NCBI GenBank assembly: GCA_027452145.1
Contig: DAIDHB010000499.1
Location: 1 to 47,644 of the forward strand
Source: Planctomycetales bacterium
GTDB lineage: Bacteria > Planctomycetota > Planctomycetia > Isosphaerales > Isosphaeraceae
Direction of reading: 5' to 3'
DNA length: 47,644 nucleotides
Positions 35,453-43,463 of this stretch are shown in pieces. Under the pieces are notes generated by a model. That model saw nothing but the letters and a program-made list of their open reading frames with translations, had not been told where the DNA came from and made no database searches. Positions within the stretch are counted from its first letter, which is position 1; every line of letters starts with the position of its first letter. The position numbers and the translations under genes were made by a program.

Positions 35453-35817
35453 TGGAGGCGGCGGGAATTGCACCCGCGTCCCGAGAAGCTCTGGTAATGG
35501 CCTCTACGTGCGTAGCCGTTCTTTTGGTTGTCGGCCTCGGGGCCCCGAGCGGCAGGGTCCCTTTCGGCTTATCCTATCATGAGTTTAACTCGAGCCGCAA
35601 CAGGAGGTTAAGCTCGAGCGATCCCGAATTGGCGTCCCCGGCCGCACCTCTCGGGCAAAGGTGCGGCGCGAGGCCGTAGCTGTTTTTTAGGCAGCGAGAC
35701 GGAGACCAACAGTGTTGTTGGCAGGTAATGGTTTGGTCGGCTTTTTACGAGGCCTGCTGACCAACCTCGGCACGCCACCGATCACCTCGGACATCCGGTC
35801 GATCCTGGTTCGCCCCC
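35453..35817 (-). ncRNA. ssrA: tmRNA (transfer-messenger RNA)
   Basis: This 365-nt RNA rescues stalled ribosomes by trans-translation with SmpB. The ends form a tRNA-like acceptor: GGGGGCG at the 5' end (35817-35811) pairs over 7 bp with CGCCTCC at the 3' end, followed by discriminator A at 35453. The T-arm reads GGGTGCAATTCCC-type. CCA is not encoded. The mRNA part has CTCGTAAAAAGCCG upstream of the resume codon, as in E. coli. The tag is coded at 35722-35687 and reads ANNTVGLRLAA followed by TAA. The LAA end is the usual protease signal. smpB lies 150 bases upstream on the same strand. Confidence 0.93.
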
Positions 35818-35967
35818 GGTTTGTCAAGGAGCCTGAAGCGCGGCGGACCGCCCTTCAATAGTCATTATTCGTCTGCCGACGGACAGGTCAAGCAGGATCT
35901 GTCGCGCGGATCGCCGAATCCGAGGGCCGCGACGGCCTCGGGGCGACGCCGGTGTGACGTGCGCTCG

Positions 35968-36477
35968 TCAGCGCCGGCGAAGGGCGCGATCCATATCGCG
36001 CTTGGCTTCCTGCTTCTTGAGCGCCTCACGCTTGTCGAACGTCTTGCGGCCCCGGGCGAGGCACAGCTCGACCTTGGCGATCCCCTTCCTGAAGTACAGG
36101 GCCACCGGGACCAGCGTCATCCCCTTTTCGTTCGTCCGGTGCTCGAGCTTTATGATCTCGCGGCGATGCAGTAGCAGCTTCCGCGGCCGCTTCGGCGCGT
36201 GATTCATCCGATTCGCCTGGAGATACTCGGGAATGTCGCAGCCCAGCAGCCAGAGTTCGCCCTTATCGACCTCGGCGTACGAGTCCTCGAGGTTCGCCTT
36301 GCCGTTACGCAGGCTCTTTACCTCGGTGCCCGTCAGCACCAGGCCCGCCTCGACCTTCTCCAGCAGCTCGAAGTCGTGGCGCGCGCGGCGATTGCGGGCG
36401 ACAACCTGGATGCCCGAATCCTCCGCCTTTTTCGCAGGCGCCGCTTTCGCCTTTTCCGGTTCTTTCTTCTTTGCCAT
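35968..36477 (-). CDS. smpB: SsrA-binding protein SmpB
   Basis: This 169-residue protein binds the tRNA-like end of tmRNA and delivers it to stalled ribosomes. It has a basic N-terminal extension (MAKKKEPEKAKAAPAKK), then the oligonucleotide-binding barrel (VVARNRRARHDFELLEKVEA, GTEVKSLRNGKANLEDSYAE). NHAPKRPRKLLLHRREI and KGMTLVPVALYFRKGIAKVE follow, and then the basic tail (REALKKQEAKRDMDRALRRR) that enters the ribosomal decoding centre. It is directly upstream of ssrA, so the two partners are linked genetically. ATG at 36477 is chosen; a GTG at 36486 is possible. Neither has a strong ribosome-binding site. Confidence 0.96.
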   Translation of the reverse strand: MAKKKEPEKAKAAPAKKAEDSGIQVVARNRRARHDFELLEKVEAGLVLTGTEVKSLRNGKANLEDSYAEVDKGELWLLGCDIPEYLQANRMNHAPKRPRKLLLHRREIIKLEHRTNEKGMTLVPVALYFRKGIAKVELCLARGRKTFDKREALKKQEAKRDMDRALRRR

Positions 36478-36591
36478 GGGCCGCACGCCGCCGATCGATC
36501 GAGGGGACAGCCGAGACAGGATTCCCGAGGAGTTCCATGAGATCGAATCATAAGGGCCAGTCCAGACCCCGGCAAGGTCGCGCCGCGGCGA

Positions 36592-37065
36592 TCATCCTTG
36601 GTCCGGCAACGCATCGAGCCACTCGGCCACTGTTCGGCCCGTGCCAGGGATGACCGTCGTCGGGGCGATCTCCGCGAGCGGTTCGAGCACGAACCGGCGC
36701 CCGGTCATCCGGGGATGCGGCACGGTCAGCTCGGGCGAGTCGAGGACCAGGTCGTCGAAGAGCAGCAGGTCCAGGTCGAGCGTCCGCTCGCCCCAGCGGA
36801 CCACCCGGACCCGCCCAAATCGGCTCTCGACCTCCTGGAGCCGGCGAAGCAATCCGATCGGGTCGAGCGTCGTCTCGATCTCGAGGGCCGCATTCAGGTA
36901 AGGCCCCTGCCCCGGCGGGCCGCCGACAGGCTCGGTCTCGAGGAAGGCGCTGACGCGAGCGATTTCGATCTCCGGAAATGCCGCCAGGGCGGCAACCGCA
37001 CCCTCCAGCGTGGCGCGGCGGTCGCCGAGGTTGCCGCCCAGGCTGATCATCGCGCGCGACGGCAT
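36592..37065 (-). CDS. folK: 2-amino-4-hydroxy-6-hydroxymethyldihydropteridine diphosphokinase (HPPK)
   Basis: This 157-residue enzyme transfers pyrophosphate from ATP to 6-hydroxymethyl-dihydropterin in folate synthesis. Family features are ISLGGNLGDRRATLEGAV, FLETEPVGG, GPYLNAALEIET, and the signature RWGERTLDLDLLLFDD with the two metal-binding aspartates. HPRMTGRRFVLEPLAEIAP follows. Length is typical. It begins 27 bases after the dapL stop on the same strand, so the two are probably co-transcribed. Confidence 0.95.
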   Translation of the reverse strand: MPSRAMISLGGNLGDRRATLEGAVAALAAFPEIEIARVSAFLETEPVGGPPGQGPYLNAALEIETTLDPIGLLRRLQEVESRFGRVRVVRWGERTLDLDLLLFDDLVLDSPELTVPHPRMTGRRFVLEPLAEIAPTTVIPGTGRTVAEWLDALPDQG

Positions 37066-37092
37066 GGCTGGTCGGTTCCGAAGCGGATTCGC

Positions 37093-38256
37093 TCAGAGTT
37101 TCAACTTGCCGATCCGCTCGACGGCCTCGAGCAATCGGGGCGTCTCGACCGTGAGCGCGGCGCGGATGTAGCCATCAGCCGTGCGGCCGAAGCCGAGGCC
37201 CGGGGTGGTGACGACGCTCGCTTCCTCGAGGAGCCGGGTGCACAGCTCGGTGGAGGTATATCCCTTCGGGCAGGGAATCCAGACGTAGAACGTCGCACTC
37301 GGCGACGGGACCTCCCAGCCGAGCTTTCGCAGGGCAGTAACGAACGCGTCGCGGCGCTCGCGGTAGAGCGCCCGGATGGGCGGGGCCAGCTCGTTATAAT
37401 GGTCAAGCGCCGTCTTGCCGGCGAACTGGATCGCCGTGAAGATGCCCGAATCAACGTTGGCCTTCACCTGCCCGAGCGCGGCGATCAGCGAGGCGCCGCC
37501 GATCGCGAAGCCGACGCGCCAACCGGTCATGTTGAAGGTCTTCGACAGGCTATGGAACTCGATCGCGCGTTCCTTCGCGCCGGGGACCTGGAGCAGGCTC
37601 GGCGGCGGCTCGTCGAAGTACATCTCGTTGTAGGCGGCGTCCTGGGCGATCACCAGGTCGTGTGCCTCGGCCAGCTCGTTCACCCGGCGGAAGAACGCGA
37701 GGTCGGCCGAGCCGCCGGTGGGGTTATTGGGGTAGTTCAGGAACATCAGCCGGGAGCGGGTGTAAACATCGGCCGGGATGGCGTCGAGATCGGGGCGGAA
37801 ACCGAGCGAGGGCTCCAGCGTCATCGAATAAACATCCGCCCCGACGAACATGCTGCTCGAGCGATAGACCGGGTAGCACGGGTCGGGCACGAGGCTGATA
37901 TCACCCGGGTTGAGCACCGCGAACGGGAGATGCGCGATGCCCTCCTTCGAGCCGATCAACGGCAGGATCTCGGTATCCGGGTCGAGGTCCAGGCCGTAGC
38001 GATCGCGGCAGAACGCGGCGATCGAGCGGCGCAGCTCGGGCGCGCCCTGGTCGAGCGCATACTGGTGAAACGCCGGATTCTCGACGTTCTTCTGGAGGCT
38101 CTCGATGATCGGCCGGGGGGTGGGACGGTCCGGGTCGCCGACGCCCAGGTTGATCACGTCGCGGCCGGCGGCGATGGCGGCCTTCTTCTTCCTGTCGATT
38201 TCGGCGAACAGGTACGGCGGCAGCTTCCGCAGCCGCTCGGATTTCACGAATGGCAT
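37093..38256 (-). CDS. dapL: LL-diaminopimelate aminotransferase
   Basis: This 387-residue PLP enzyme converts tetrahydrodipicolinate with glutamate to LL-diaminopimelate, for lysine and peptidoglycan precursors. It matches the DapL family closely: LPPYLFAEIDRKKKAAI, VINLGVGDPDRPTP, ILPLIGSKEGIAHLP, MFLNYPNNPTGG, DAAYNEMYFD, and FHSLSKTFNMTGWRVGF with the catalytic lysine. The start at 38256 has GAGGA about 10 bases upstream; an ATG at 38277 lies inside the heptanucleotide repeat and has no ribosome-binding site. A DapL route is known in planctomycetes and replaces the succinylase steps (established for the group as I recall). Confidence 0.94.
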   Translation of the reverse strand: MPFVKSERLRKLPPYLFAEIDRKKKAAIAAGRDVINLGVGDPDRPTPRPIIESLQKNVENPAFHQYALDQGAPELRRSIAAFCRDRYGLDLDPDTEILPLIGSKEGIAHLPFAVLNPGDISLVPDPCYPVYRSSSMFVGADVYSMTLEPSLGFRPDLDAIPADVYTRSRLMFLNYPNNPTGGSADLAFFRRVNELAEAHDLVIAQDAAYNEMYFDEPPPSLLQVPGAKERAIEFHSLSKTFNMTGWRVGFAIGGASLIAALGQVKANVDSGIFTAIQFAGKTALDHYNELAPPIRALYRERRDAFVTALRKLGWEVPSPSATFYVWIPCPKGYTSTELCTRLLEEASVVTTPGLGFGRTADGYIRAALTVETPRLLEAVERIGKLKL

Positions 38257-38272
38257 ATCTGTTTGGTCCTCG

Positions 38273-38328
38273 GTCATTGGTCACAGGTCATTAGTTATTG
38301 GTTATTGGTTATTAGTCATTGGCCATTG
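38273..38328. repeat. Heptanucleotide tandem repeat, eight units
   Basis: Eight consecutive 7-base units can be read: GTCATTG, GTCACAG, GTCATTA, GTTATTG, GTTATTG, GTTATTA, GTCATTG, GCCATTG. A degenerate ninth (GTCCTTC) follows. The array begins 17 bases before the dapL start on the minus strand, so it forms part of its leader. The period is exact with point variation, like STRR-type repeats known from cyanobacteria. Confidence 0.75.
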
Positions 38329-38422
38329 GTCCTTCGTGCGCACGGCGTCGACCAGTGCGACGATGCGCCGATGTTCCCCGCCCGCTGCCCCGCGCCCAGG
38401 GAAATGCGGCGGAACTGGGAAC

Positions 38423-38443
38423 CAATGACTATTGACCAACGAC
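38423..38443. repeat. Inverted heptanucleotide array, three units
   Basis: CAATGAC, TATTGAC and CAACGAC at 38423-38443 are the same heptamer family in reverse orientation (CAATGAC is the complement of GTCATTG). The array touches the yebC stop codon (38443-38445). With the array at 38273-38328 it flanks a core of about 87 bases, so the pair could fold into a stem. Confidence 0.65.
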
Positions 38444-39183
38444 TAGGAAGCCACAGCTTCCTGGGGAATGTTGTCATTGGCGTAAACGTTCTGGACGTCG
38501 TCGTTCTCGTCGAGGAGGTCGCGGAGCTTGATCATCTTCCTGGCGTTATCGAGGTCCAGGTCGACCGAGGTGGTCGGGATGTAGCTGGTCTCGGCGCTCT
38601 CGGTGGGGACGTTTGCGTCTTCGAGTGCCTTCCGGACGGCCTCGAAGATCTTGGGGTCGCAGGTGACCTCGAAGAGGCCCTCGACGAGCTGGACGTCGTC
38701 GGCGCCGGCCTCGAGGGCGACCTCCATCAGGCGGTCCTCCTCGATGTGCCTGGGATCGACGATGAAGAGCCCCTTGAAGTTGAACAGGTAGCTGACGCAA
38801 CCGGTGGCGCCCAGGTTGCCGCCGGCCGCCTCGAACAGCCGACGGAGCTCGCCCGCGGTACGATTGCGGTTATCGGTGAGCGCCTCGCAGAGCACGGCGA
38901 CGCCGCCGGGGCCGTAGCCCTCGTAGACGACCTCTTCGAAGCTCTCGCCGCCGAGCTCGCCGGTGGCGCGCTTGATCGAGCGCTCGATGTTGTCCTTGGG
39001 CACGCTGTACGATCGCGCCTTCTCGATCGCGTAACGCAGCCGCATGTTGGCCGCGGGGTCACCGCCGCCGGTGCGTGCGGCCACGTAGATTGCGCGGCAG
39101 AGCTTGGTGAACAGCTTGCCCCGCTTGGCGTCGACCAGGCCCTTGCGATGGGCGATGTTGGCTGAATGCGAGTGTCCTGCCAT
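38443..39183 (-). CDS. yebC: YebC/PmpR (TACO1) family protein
   Basis: This 246-residue protein has the full family pattern: MAGHSHSANIAHRKGLVDAK, GKLFTKLCRAIYVAARTGGG, and then NIERSIKRATGELGGESFEE with VVYEGYGPGGVAVLCEALTD and NRTAGELRRLF. The family was named as DNA-binding regulators (PmpR); more recent work links YebC/TACO1 proteins to translation of difficult, proline-rich stretches. It is cytosolic. It sits 156 bases downstream of the TPR gene and upstream of the repeat region and dapL. The ribosome-binding site is weak. Confidence 0.95.
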   Translation of the reverse strand: MAGHSHSANIAHRKGLVDAKRGKLFTKLCRAIYVAARTGGGDPAANMRLRYAIEKARSYSVPKDNIERSIKRATGELGGESFEEVVYEGYGPGGVAVLCEALTDNRNRTAGELRRLFEAAGGNLGATGCVSYLFNFKGLFIVDPRHIEEDRLMEVALEAGADDVQLVEGLFEVTCDPKIFEAVRKALEDANVPTESAETSYIPTTSVDLDLDNARKMIKLRDLLDENDDVQNVYANDNIPQEAVAS

Positions 39184-39339
39184 CTCTCGTGGAAACTCCG
39201 GTTCGCATGCGAGTTGTCGATGTCGATGGTCCGGCCGGCCGCGTCGGTATCGCGGCGACGACGCCCTTGAGGGCGATGAACGTCGAGGCGGCCGGTCGAT
39301 CGTTCGGTCGGTCGGCGCATCATCCGTTCGTTCAATCGT

Positions 39340-41820
39340 TCAGGGCGACGGGGTTCCCGTGGCCCTGACCCTGGGGCTCTGCCTGAGCGACTCGAGCTTC
39401 TTCTTGATCTCGCCCGCGCGCTTGTCCGGCGGGACGGCTTCCTCGGCGGCCTTCAGCGCCTTGCGCCACGAGTCCTCAGCCTGGTTGACCTGGTGGAGCC
39501 CGAAGTACACGTCGCCCAGGTGCTCCAGGATCGTGCTGTCGGGCGCGGAGCGCTCGACCAGCATCCGATCGGCGGCCTTCTTCATGTTTTCGAGCGCATC
39601 CCTGAGCTTCCCCCGCTTGTAGAGCACCCAGCCCATGCTGTCGAGATAGGCGGCGTTGTTGGGCTCGGCCCGGAGCGCCTTCTGGATCATCATCTCGGCC
39701 TTCTCGAGGTTCTTCCCCTGGTCGGCGTAGAGATACCCCAGATCGTTGTTCGGCTGCGCTTCGTCGGGGTCCTGCTGGAGCAGGATCTCCAGCTCGGCCT
39801 CGCCCTTGGCGTAATTCCCCATATTCACGTAGGTGATCGAGAGGAAATTATGCACCTGCTTGGCGAGCTCGGGGTTGTCGCCGTGGCGCTTGAGCAGGTC
39901 TTGGAAGACCCGGATGGCGTCCTCGTTGCGGCCGAAGCGCGTGAGCAGGAGGCCGAGGCTTACCTCATACATGGGGTTGTTCGGCTCGCGCCGGGCGAGG
40001 TTGCGCATTACCTTCTCGGCGTCGGCGAGCTGGCCGTTCTCGCCCAGCGCGTCGGCGAGGCGGAGCTGCGCGTCGGAGTCGTTGGCGTCGAGCTTCAAGG
40101 CCTCGGCCAGGGTCTTGCGGGCGGCCTCGGCCAGGCCGGCGCGGTGCTGGAATTCGGCCAGGAATGAAAGGGTGGTGACGGTCTTTTCCTCGGGGAAGCG
40201 GCGGAACATCTCCTCGACGGTAGAGGCCGCCTCGCCGTAGCGACCCAGCCGGCGCTGGGTGTCGGCGATCTCGCGGAGGATCAGCGGCGACGGGGCCTGC
40301 TCGTACTCGAGTCGCTGGAGTCTCAACAGCCGCTCGAGTCGGGCGGGCCGGGCGGCCGTCTCGCGATTGCTGGCCGCGATGGCGGCCAGCAGCTTGAAGG
40401 CGATGGGCGGCAGCGTGGGCGGTTTGGCCGAGAGCCCCTGGATGCCTGCATCGAGCATGGCGTCGGTCTGCGCTTCGTCCTGGGCGACTGACTGCATCAG
40501 GGGCAGGATCGCCCCGCGGGCATTCTCGCGGGGAAAGGCGTCGCAGAAGAGTTTGAGCAGATCGCCGAGCTTCTTCCGCTTGAGGAGCGATGAGGCCAGG
40601 GCGCGGTAGGTCTGCGGCGTGGGCTGGCTGCTCAGGAGCGACTTGTAGAGTGCCTCGGCCTTGTCAACCTGGCCCGTCTCGCGATACCGGTCGGCCAGCA
40701 CGTACTGGAGCGGAACATTCTTGCTGTCGAGCCGCGCGGCTTCCTCCAACCGCGGGGTGATCTCGGCCTCGCGGCCGAGGGCCTTGAGGACCCGCGCCAT
40801 CAGATCGTACGCCTCGAGCCCTTGCGGCTGCTTGCCGATCGAGCGTTCGACCAGCTCGAGCGCCCGGTCGGGCTTCTTCAGCCGGAGCAGCGTCTCGGCG
40901 AGCTGGATGGCGAGCTGGGGGTTGAGCGGGTCGTAGACCAGGCCGTGCTCGAATGCTCTGGCCGCCAGGACGTCGCGATGGACGGCCTGGAAAATGATCC
41001 CGAAGTTGAGATAGGCGGCCGCCTGGTCATTGCCCAGAATGCGGTTGAGCTCGTTGGGCGACAGCCGGTTGGCCGATCGGTCGTCCAGCTCGTCGATGAC
41101 TCGAGCGAACGCATCGGCGGCCTTATCTAGGCGGTTCAGCCTGGTCGAGTAGAGGCGGCCCAGCTCGAAATCGGCCACCAGCCGGCCGGGCGAGTGGGTC
41201 GGCAGCTTGGGGCTGGCGAGAACCTCGAGTACCAGCTTCTCGGCGGCCTCAGTCTCGCCGCGGCGGGAGTAGAACTCCACCAGCTTCGACAGGGTCGCGC
41301 TGTCCTCCGGGTCGATCGCCAGCACTCGACGTCCGTACTGGAGCGCCAGGTCGGGGCGGCCCAGTGCGCCGATGTAGAGCTTGCTCAGTCGTCGGGCGAT
41401 TGCGACCGAGTCGGGGTCGAGCTTGAGCGCGTCCTGGAGCAGGCCGGCCGCCTCGTTCCAGTGTCCCCGATCCTCGAGGCCGCGGGCTGCCGTGAACAGC
41501 CGGATCGCCTCGAGCCGGCGCCGGTCTTCGACGGTGGCCGGCCGCAGCGGCATCGACGGCCGCGGGGGGTCGTCGCCGGGTTGGCCGAAGAAGGCCGCGA
41601 TCTCGGGACCCCAGCCCGGGGATCGTGCAGCCGCGCCGGCCGGAGTCTTCGACCGATCGGCGCCCGCCTTCTCTTCTCCCTTCGCCGCCGATTTCGTCTC
41701 GGCCTTGCCCTGCTCACGCAGTTGCTGGAACCGGGCGGGGGCCGAACCCGCCAGCGCGAGGCCCCCGATCGCTACGAGGGATGTCAGGGCCAATCGAAAC
41801 CATCCATTCCGCGCGCTCAT
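39340..41820 (-). CDS. Large exported TPR-repeat protein
   Basis: This 826-residue protein begins with a signal or anchor sequence (MSARNGWFRLALTSLVAIGG LALAG, residues 1-29), followed by a low-complexity Lys/Ala-rich linker. From about residue 110 it is a TPR superhelix of ten or more repeats. Clear examples are WNEAAGLLQDALKLDPDSVA, ADAFARVIDELDDRSA, YAKGEAELEILLQQDPDEAQ, LEKAEMMIQKALRAEPNNAA and LRDALENMKKAADRM. It is likely periplasmic and serves protein-protein contacts. The start at 41820 is supported by GGGAGGG 8 bases upstream; a longer frame from 42069 lacks a signal. No enzymatic domain was seen. Confidence 0.9.
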   Translation of the reverse strand: MSARNGWFRLALTSLVAIGGLALAGSAPARFQQLREQGKAETKSAAKGEEKAGADRSKTPAGAAARSPGWGPEIAAFFGQPGDDPPRPSMPLRPATVEDRRRLEAIRLFTAARGLEDRGHWNEAAGLLQDALKLDPDSVAIARRLSKLYIGALGRPDLALQYGRRVLAIDPEDSATLSKLVEFYSRRGETEAAEKLVLEVLASPKLPTHSPGRLVADFELGRLYSTRLNRLDKAADAFARVIDELDDRSANRLSPNELNRILGNDQAAAYLNFGIIFQAVHRDVLAARAFEHGLVYDPLNPQLAIQLAETLLRLKKPDRALELVERSIGKQPQGLEAYDLMARVLKALGREAEITPRLEEAARLDSKNVPLQYVLADRYRETGQVDKAEALYKSLLSSQPTPQTYRALASSLLKRKKLGDLLKLFCDAFPRENARGAILPLMQSVAQDEAQTDAMLDAGIQGLSAKPPTLPPIAFKLLAAIAASNRETAARPARLERLLRLQRLEYEQAPSPLILREIADTQRRLGRYGEAASTVEEMFRRFPEEKTVTTLSFLAEFQHRAGLAEAARKTLAEALKLDANDSDAQLRLADALGENGQLADAEKVMRNLARREPNNPMYEVSLGLLLTRFGRNEDAIRVFQDLLKRHGDNPELAKQVHNFLSITYVNMGNYAKGEAELEILLQQDPDEAQPNNDLGYLYADQGKNLEKAEMMIQKALRAEPNNAAYLDSMGWVLYKRGKLRDALENMKKAADRMLVERSAPDSTILEHLGDVYFGLHQVNQAEDSWRKALKAAEEAVPPDKRAGEIKKKLESLRQSPRVRATGTPSP

Positions 41821-42114
41821 CAGTGTGGCCCTCCCGTCTCCCCCAATCCAGAACCTCGTCGCCAGCCCGGGCGTCCCCCTGGACCGTTTCGATCCGCGAG
41901 GCGGTGGAGGAGTCGATGCCGGGACCTGGCCGCGGCTGGTGGACGTTCCATCGTCTCTTCTCTTGTTCCGCCCGAGCTCCCATGAAGTGCCTTCATCGTA
42001 GCACGCCACCCGCGAGAGTGCCAAGACCCACCAAACTCGCCCGGTTTGCCCGCGCTGACCCCTGGACAATCCGGAAGATGGACGAAGGAGCGGGCGACGT
42101 GACCCATGGCGCCA

Positions 42115-42666
42115 TCAAGGCTTGCGTCGAGGTGGCGGGCCGGGCGCTTCGTGCCGGCCGCTGGCCTGGTGCAACGGCCGCCTCAGGTAGATCGTCCGCT
42201 CGACCGGGCACTCCCAATGTGGCTCGCCGGGTACAAATCCCAGATCCCGATAAAGTGCGATCGCCTCGGGCATCTCGGGCAGCGTATCGAGGACCATGAG
42301 CGAGTGTCCCAACTCCTCCGCGCGACGGATGACGGCCTCGGCCAGCATGCGGCCGAGGCCGCGGCCACGCCACGCCGGCGCCACATACAGCCGCTTCATC
42401 TCACAGGTCCCACCGCCGAGGTCGCGAAGCGCGACGCAGCCGGCGGGCTCATCGCCGACGGCCGCCAGGAGCAGGCAGCCCCTCGGCGGGACGTACTTCC
42501 CCGGCAGATCGACGATCTCGGCCTCGAAGCCCTGGAGGCAGAACGTCTCCACCGCTGAGGTGGCGTACTCGATCGCGTACGAACGGAACAGCACCCGCGC
42601 GCATTCGACCTCGGCATCGTCCGCCGCGTCGACGATCCGGATCGCCAGGTCGGGCGGCCGGTTCAT
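42115..42666 (-). CDS. GNAT family N-acetyltransferase
   Basis: This 183-residue protein has the GNAT acetyl-CoA site in YVAPAWRGRGLGRMLAEAVI (pattern R-x-x-G-x-G/A) and the usual strand-helix order: CLLLAAVGDEPAGCVALRDL and HSLMVLDTLPEMPEAIALY, then RDLGFVPGE. The ending (residues 165-183) is a proline/arginine-rich tail. Its ATG overlaps the stop of the upstream PNPOx-like gene (ATGA, 42663-42666), so the two are translationally coupled. The acetyl acceptor is unknown. Confidence 0.9.
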   Translation of the reverse strand: MNRPPDLAIRIVDAADDAEVECARVLFRSYAIEYATSAVETFCLQGFEAEIVDLPGKYVPPRGCLLLAAVGDEPAGCVALRDLGGGTCEMKRLYVAPAWRGRGLGRMLAEAVIRRAEELGHSLMVLDTLPEMPEAIALYRDLGFVPGEPHWECPVERTIYLRRPLHQASGRHEAPGPPPRRKP

Positions 42667-43229
42667 GATGGATTGTCTCCACCTTCCGCGCGCAGACCCG
42701 CCAGGCCGTCGATGCTCGCTCGGTTCTTCCTCGCGCGGTACTCGGCCATGCCCTCGGGACCCTTGCGCTCGGCGTATTCGATCAACTGCGACCGCTCCCC
42801 CTGATATTCATAGAGCGGAACGGCGAAGCCGCAAGAGTCGGCCACCCTCTCGAGCTGGACCACGATCACCGACCGGACTCCCGGAAAATCGGGGAACCGC
42901 GCGATCAGGTCGGGCCATTCGCGGTCGCCCGGCTCGACGACCCGACCGCGGCCATAGAGCCGCAGGATGTTCGGTCGGCCCTCGAAGGCGCAGAACAGGA
43001 TCGTGATCCGCCCGTTCTCGCGCAGGTGCGCGACGGTCTCGATCCCGCTGCCGGTCAGGTCGAGGTAGGCCACGGCGTCCGGCCCGAGCACCCGGAAGGT
43101 GTCGAGCCCCTTCGGCGAGAGATTCAGGTGGCCGTCCGTCGAGGTCGGCGCCGTGCCGACAAAGAAGACGTGCTGCCGGCCGATGAATTCCACCAGCCGA
43201 TCGTCGAGTCCGCCCAGCACCTTGCCCAT
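42663..43229 (-). CDS. Pyridoxamine 5'-phosphate oxidase-like flavin-binding protein
   Basis: This 188-residue protein belongs to the PNPOx-like split-barrel family. Visible segments are RQHVFFVGTAPTSTDGHLNL, SPKGLDTFRVLGPDAVAYLD, LTGSGIETVAHLRENGRITI and RPNILRLYGRGRVV, typical of the FMN or F420 binding subfamily rather than true PdxH. It is cytosolic. It lies upstream of the GNAT gene with a 4-base overlap, suggesting joint use. The substrate is unknown. Confidence 0.88.
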   Translation of the reverse strand: MGKVLGGLDDRLVEFIGRQHVFFVGTAPTSTDGHLNLSPKGLDTFRVLGPDAVAYLDLTGSGIETVAHLRENGRITILFCAFEGRPNILRLYGRGRVVEPGDREWPDLIARFPDFPGVRSVIVVQLERVADSCGFAVPLYEYQGERSQLIEYAERKGPEGMAEYRARKNRASIDGLAGLRAEGGDNPS

Positions 43230-43378
43230 CGATCTACCTCGTCACCATGGATGCCAGGATTTGCCGACCCAGGAGATTGATGTTACCTCATCCACGGGCC
43301 CCGGTTCCCGATGGTTGTGTCAGCACGCACCCTGGACAGTTCCGCCACCGGCGGGGTTCGCCGACTTTGCCTCCCGCG

Positions 43379-43407
43379 TTGCACAAGGTCTGCTCTCGGG
43401 TTACGCT
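43379..43407 (+). promoter_or_regulatory. Candidate sigma-70-like promoter for the second DUF1501 gene
   Basis: TTGCAC (43379-43384) and TACGCT (43402-43407) are 17 bases apart, 57 bases before the start at 43464. The match to consensus is partial (good -35, weak -10), so this is tentative. Confidence 0.25.
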
Positions 43408-43463
43408 AGGGTGTTCGATGAATGTTGAACAACCCATCCGGTTGGCCGGGAGGATGCGGTGCC

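Noticed and set aside
34467..35817. Genomic island at the tmRNA gene
   Set aside because: No integrase, direct repeat of the tmRNA end, or other mobile gene was seen; only one candidate acquired gene is present.
36598..39165. Open frame of 855 codons antisense to folK, dapL and yebC
   Set aside because: It crosses three well-recognised genes and intergenic gaps and contains repetitive peptide sequence from the heptamer array, so it is an artefact of high GC.
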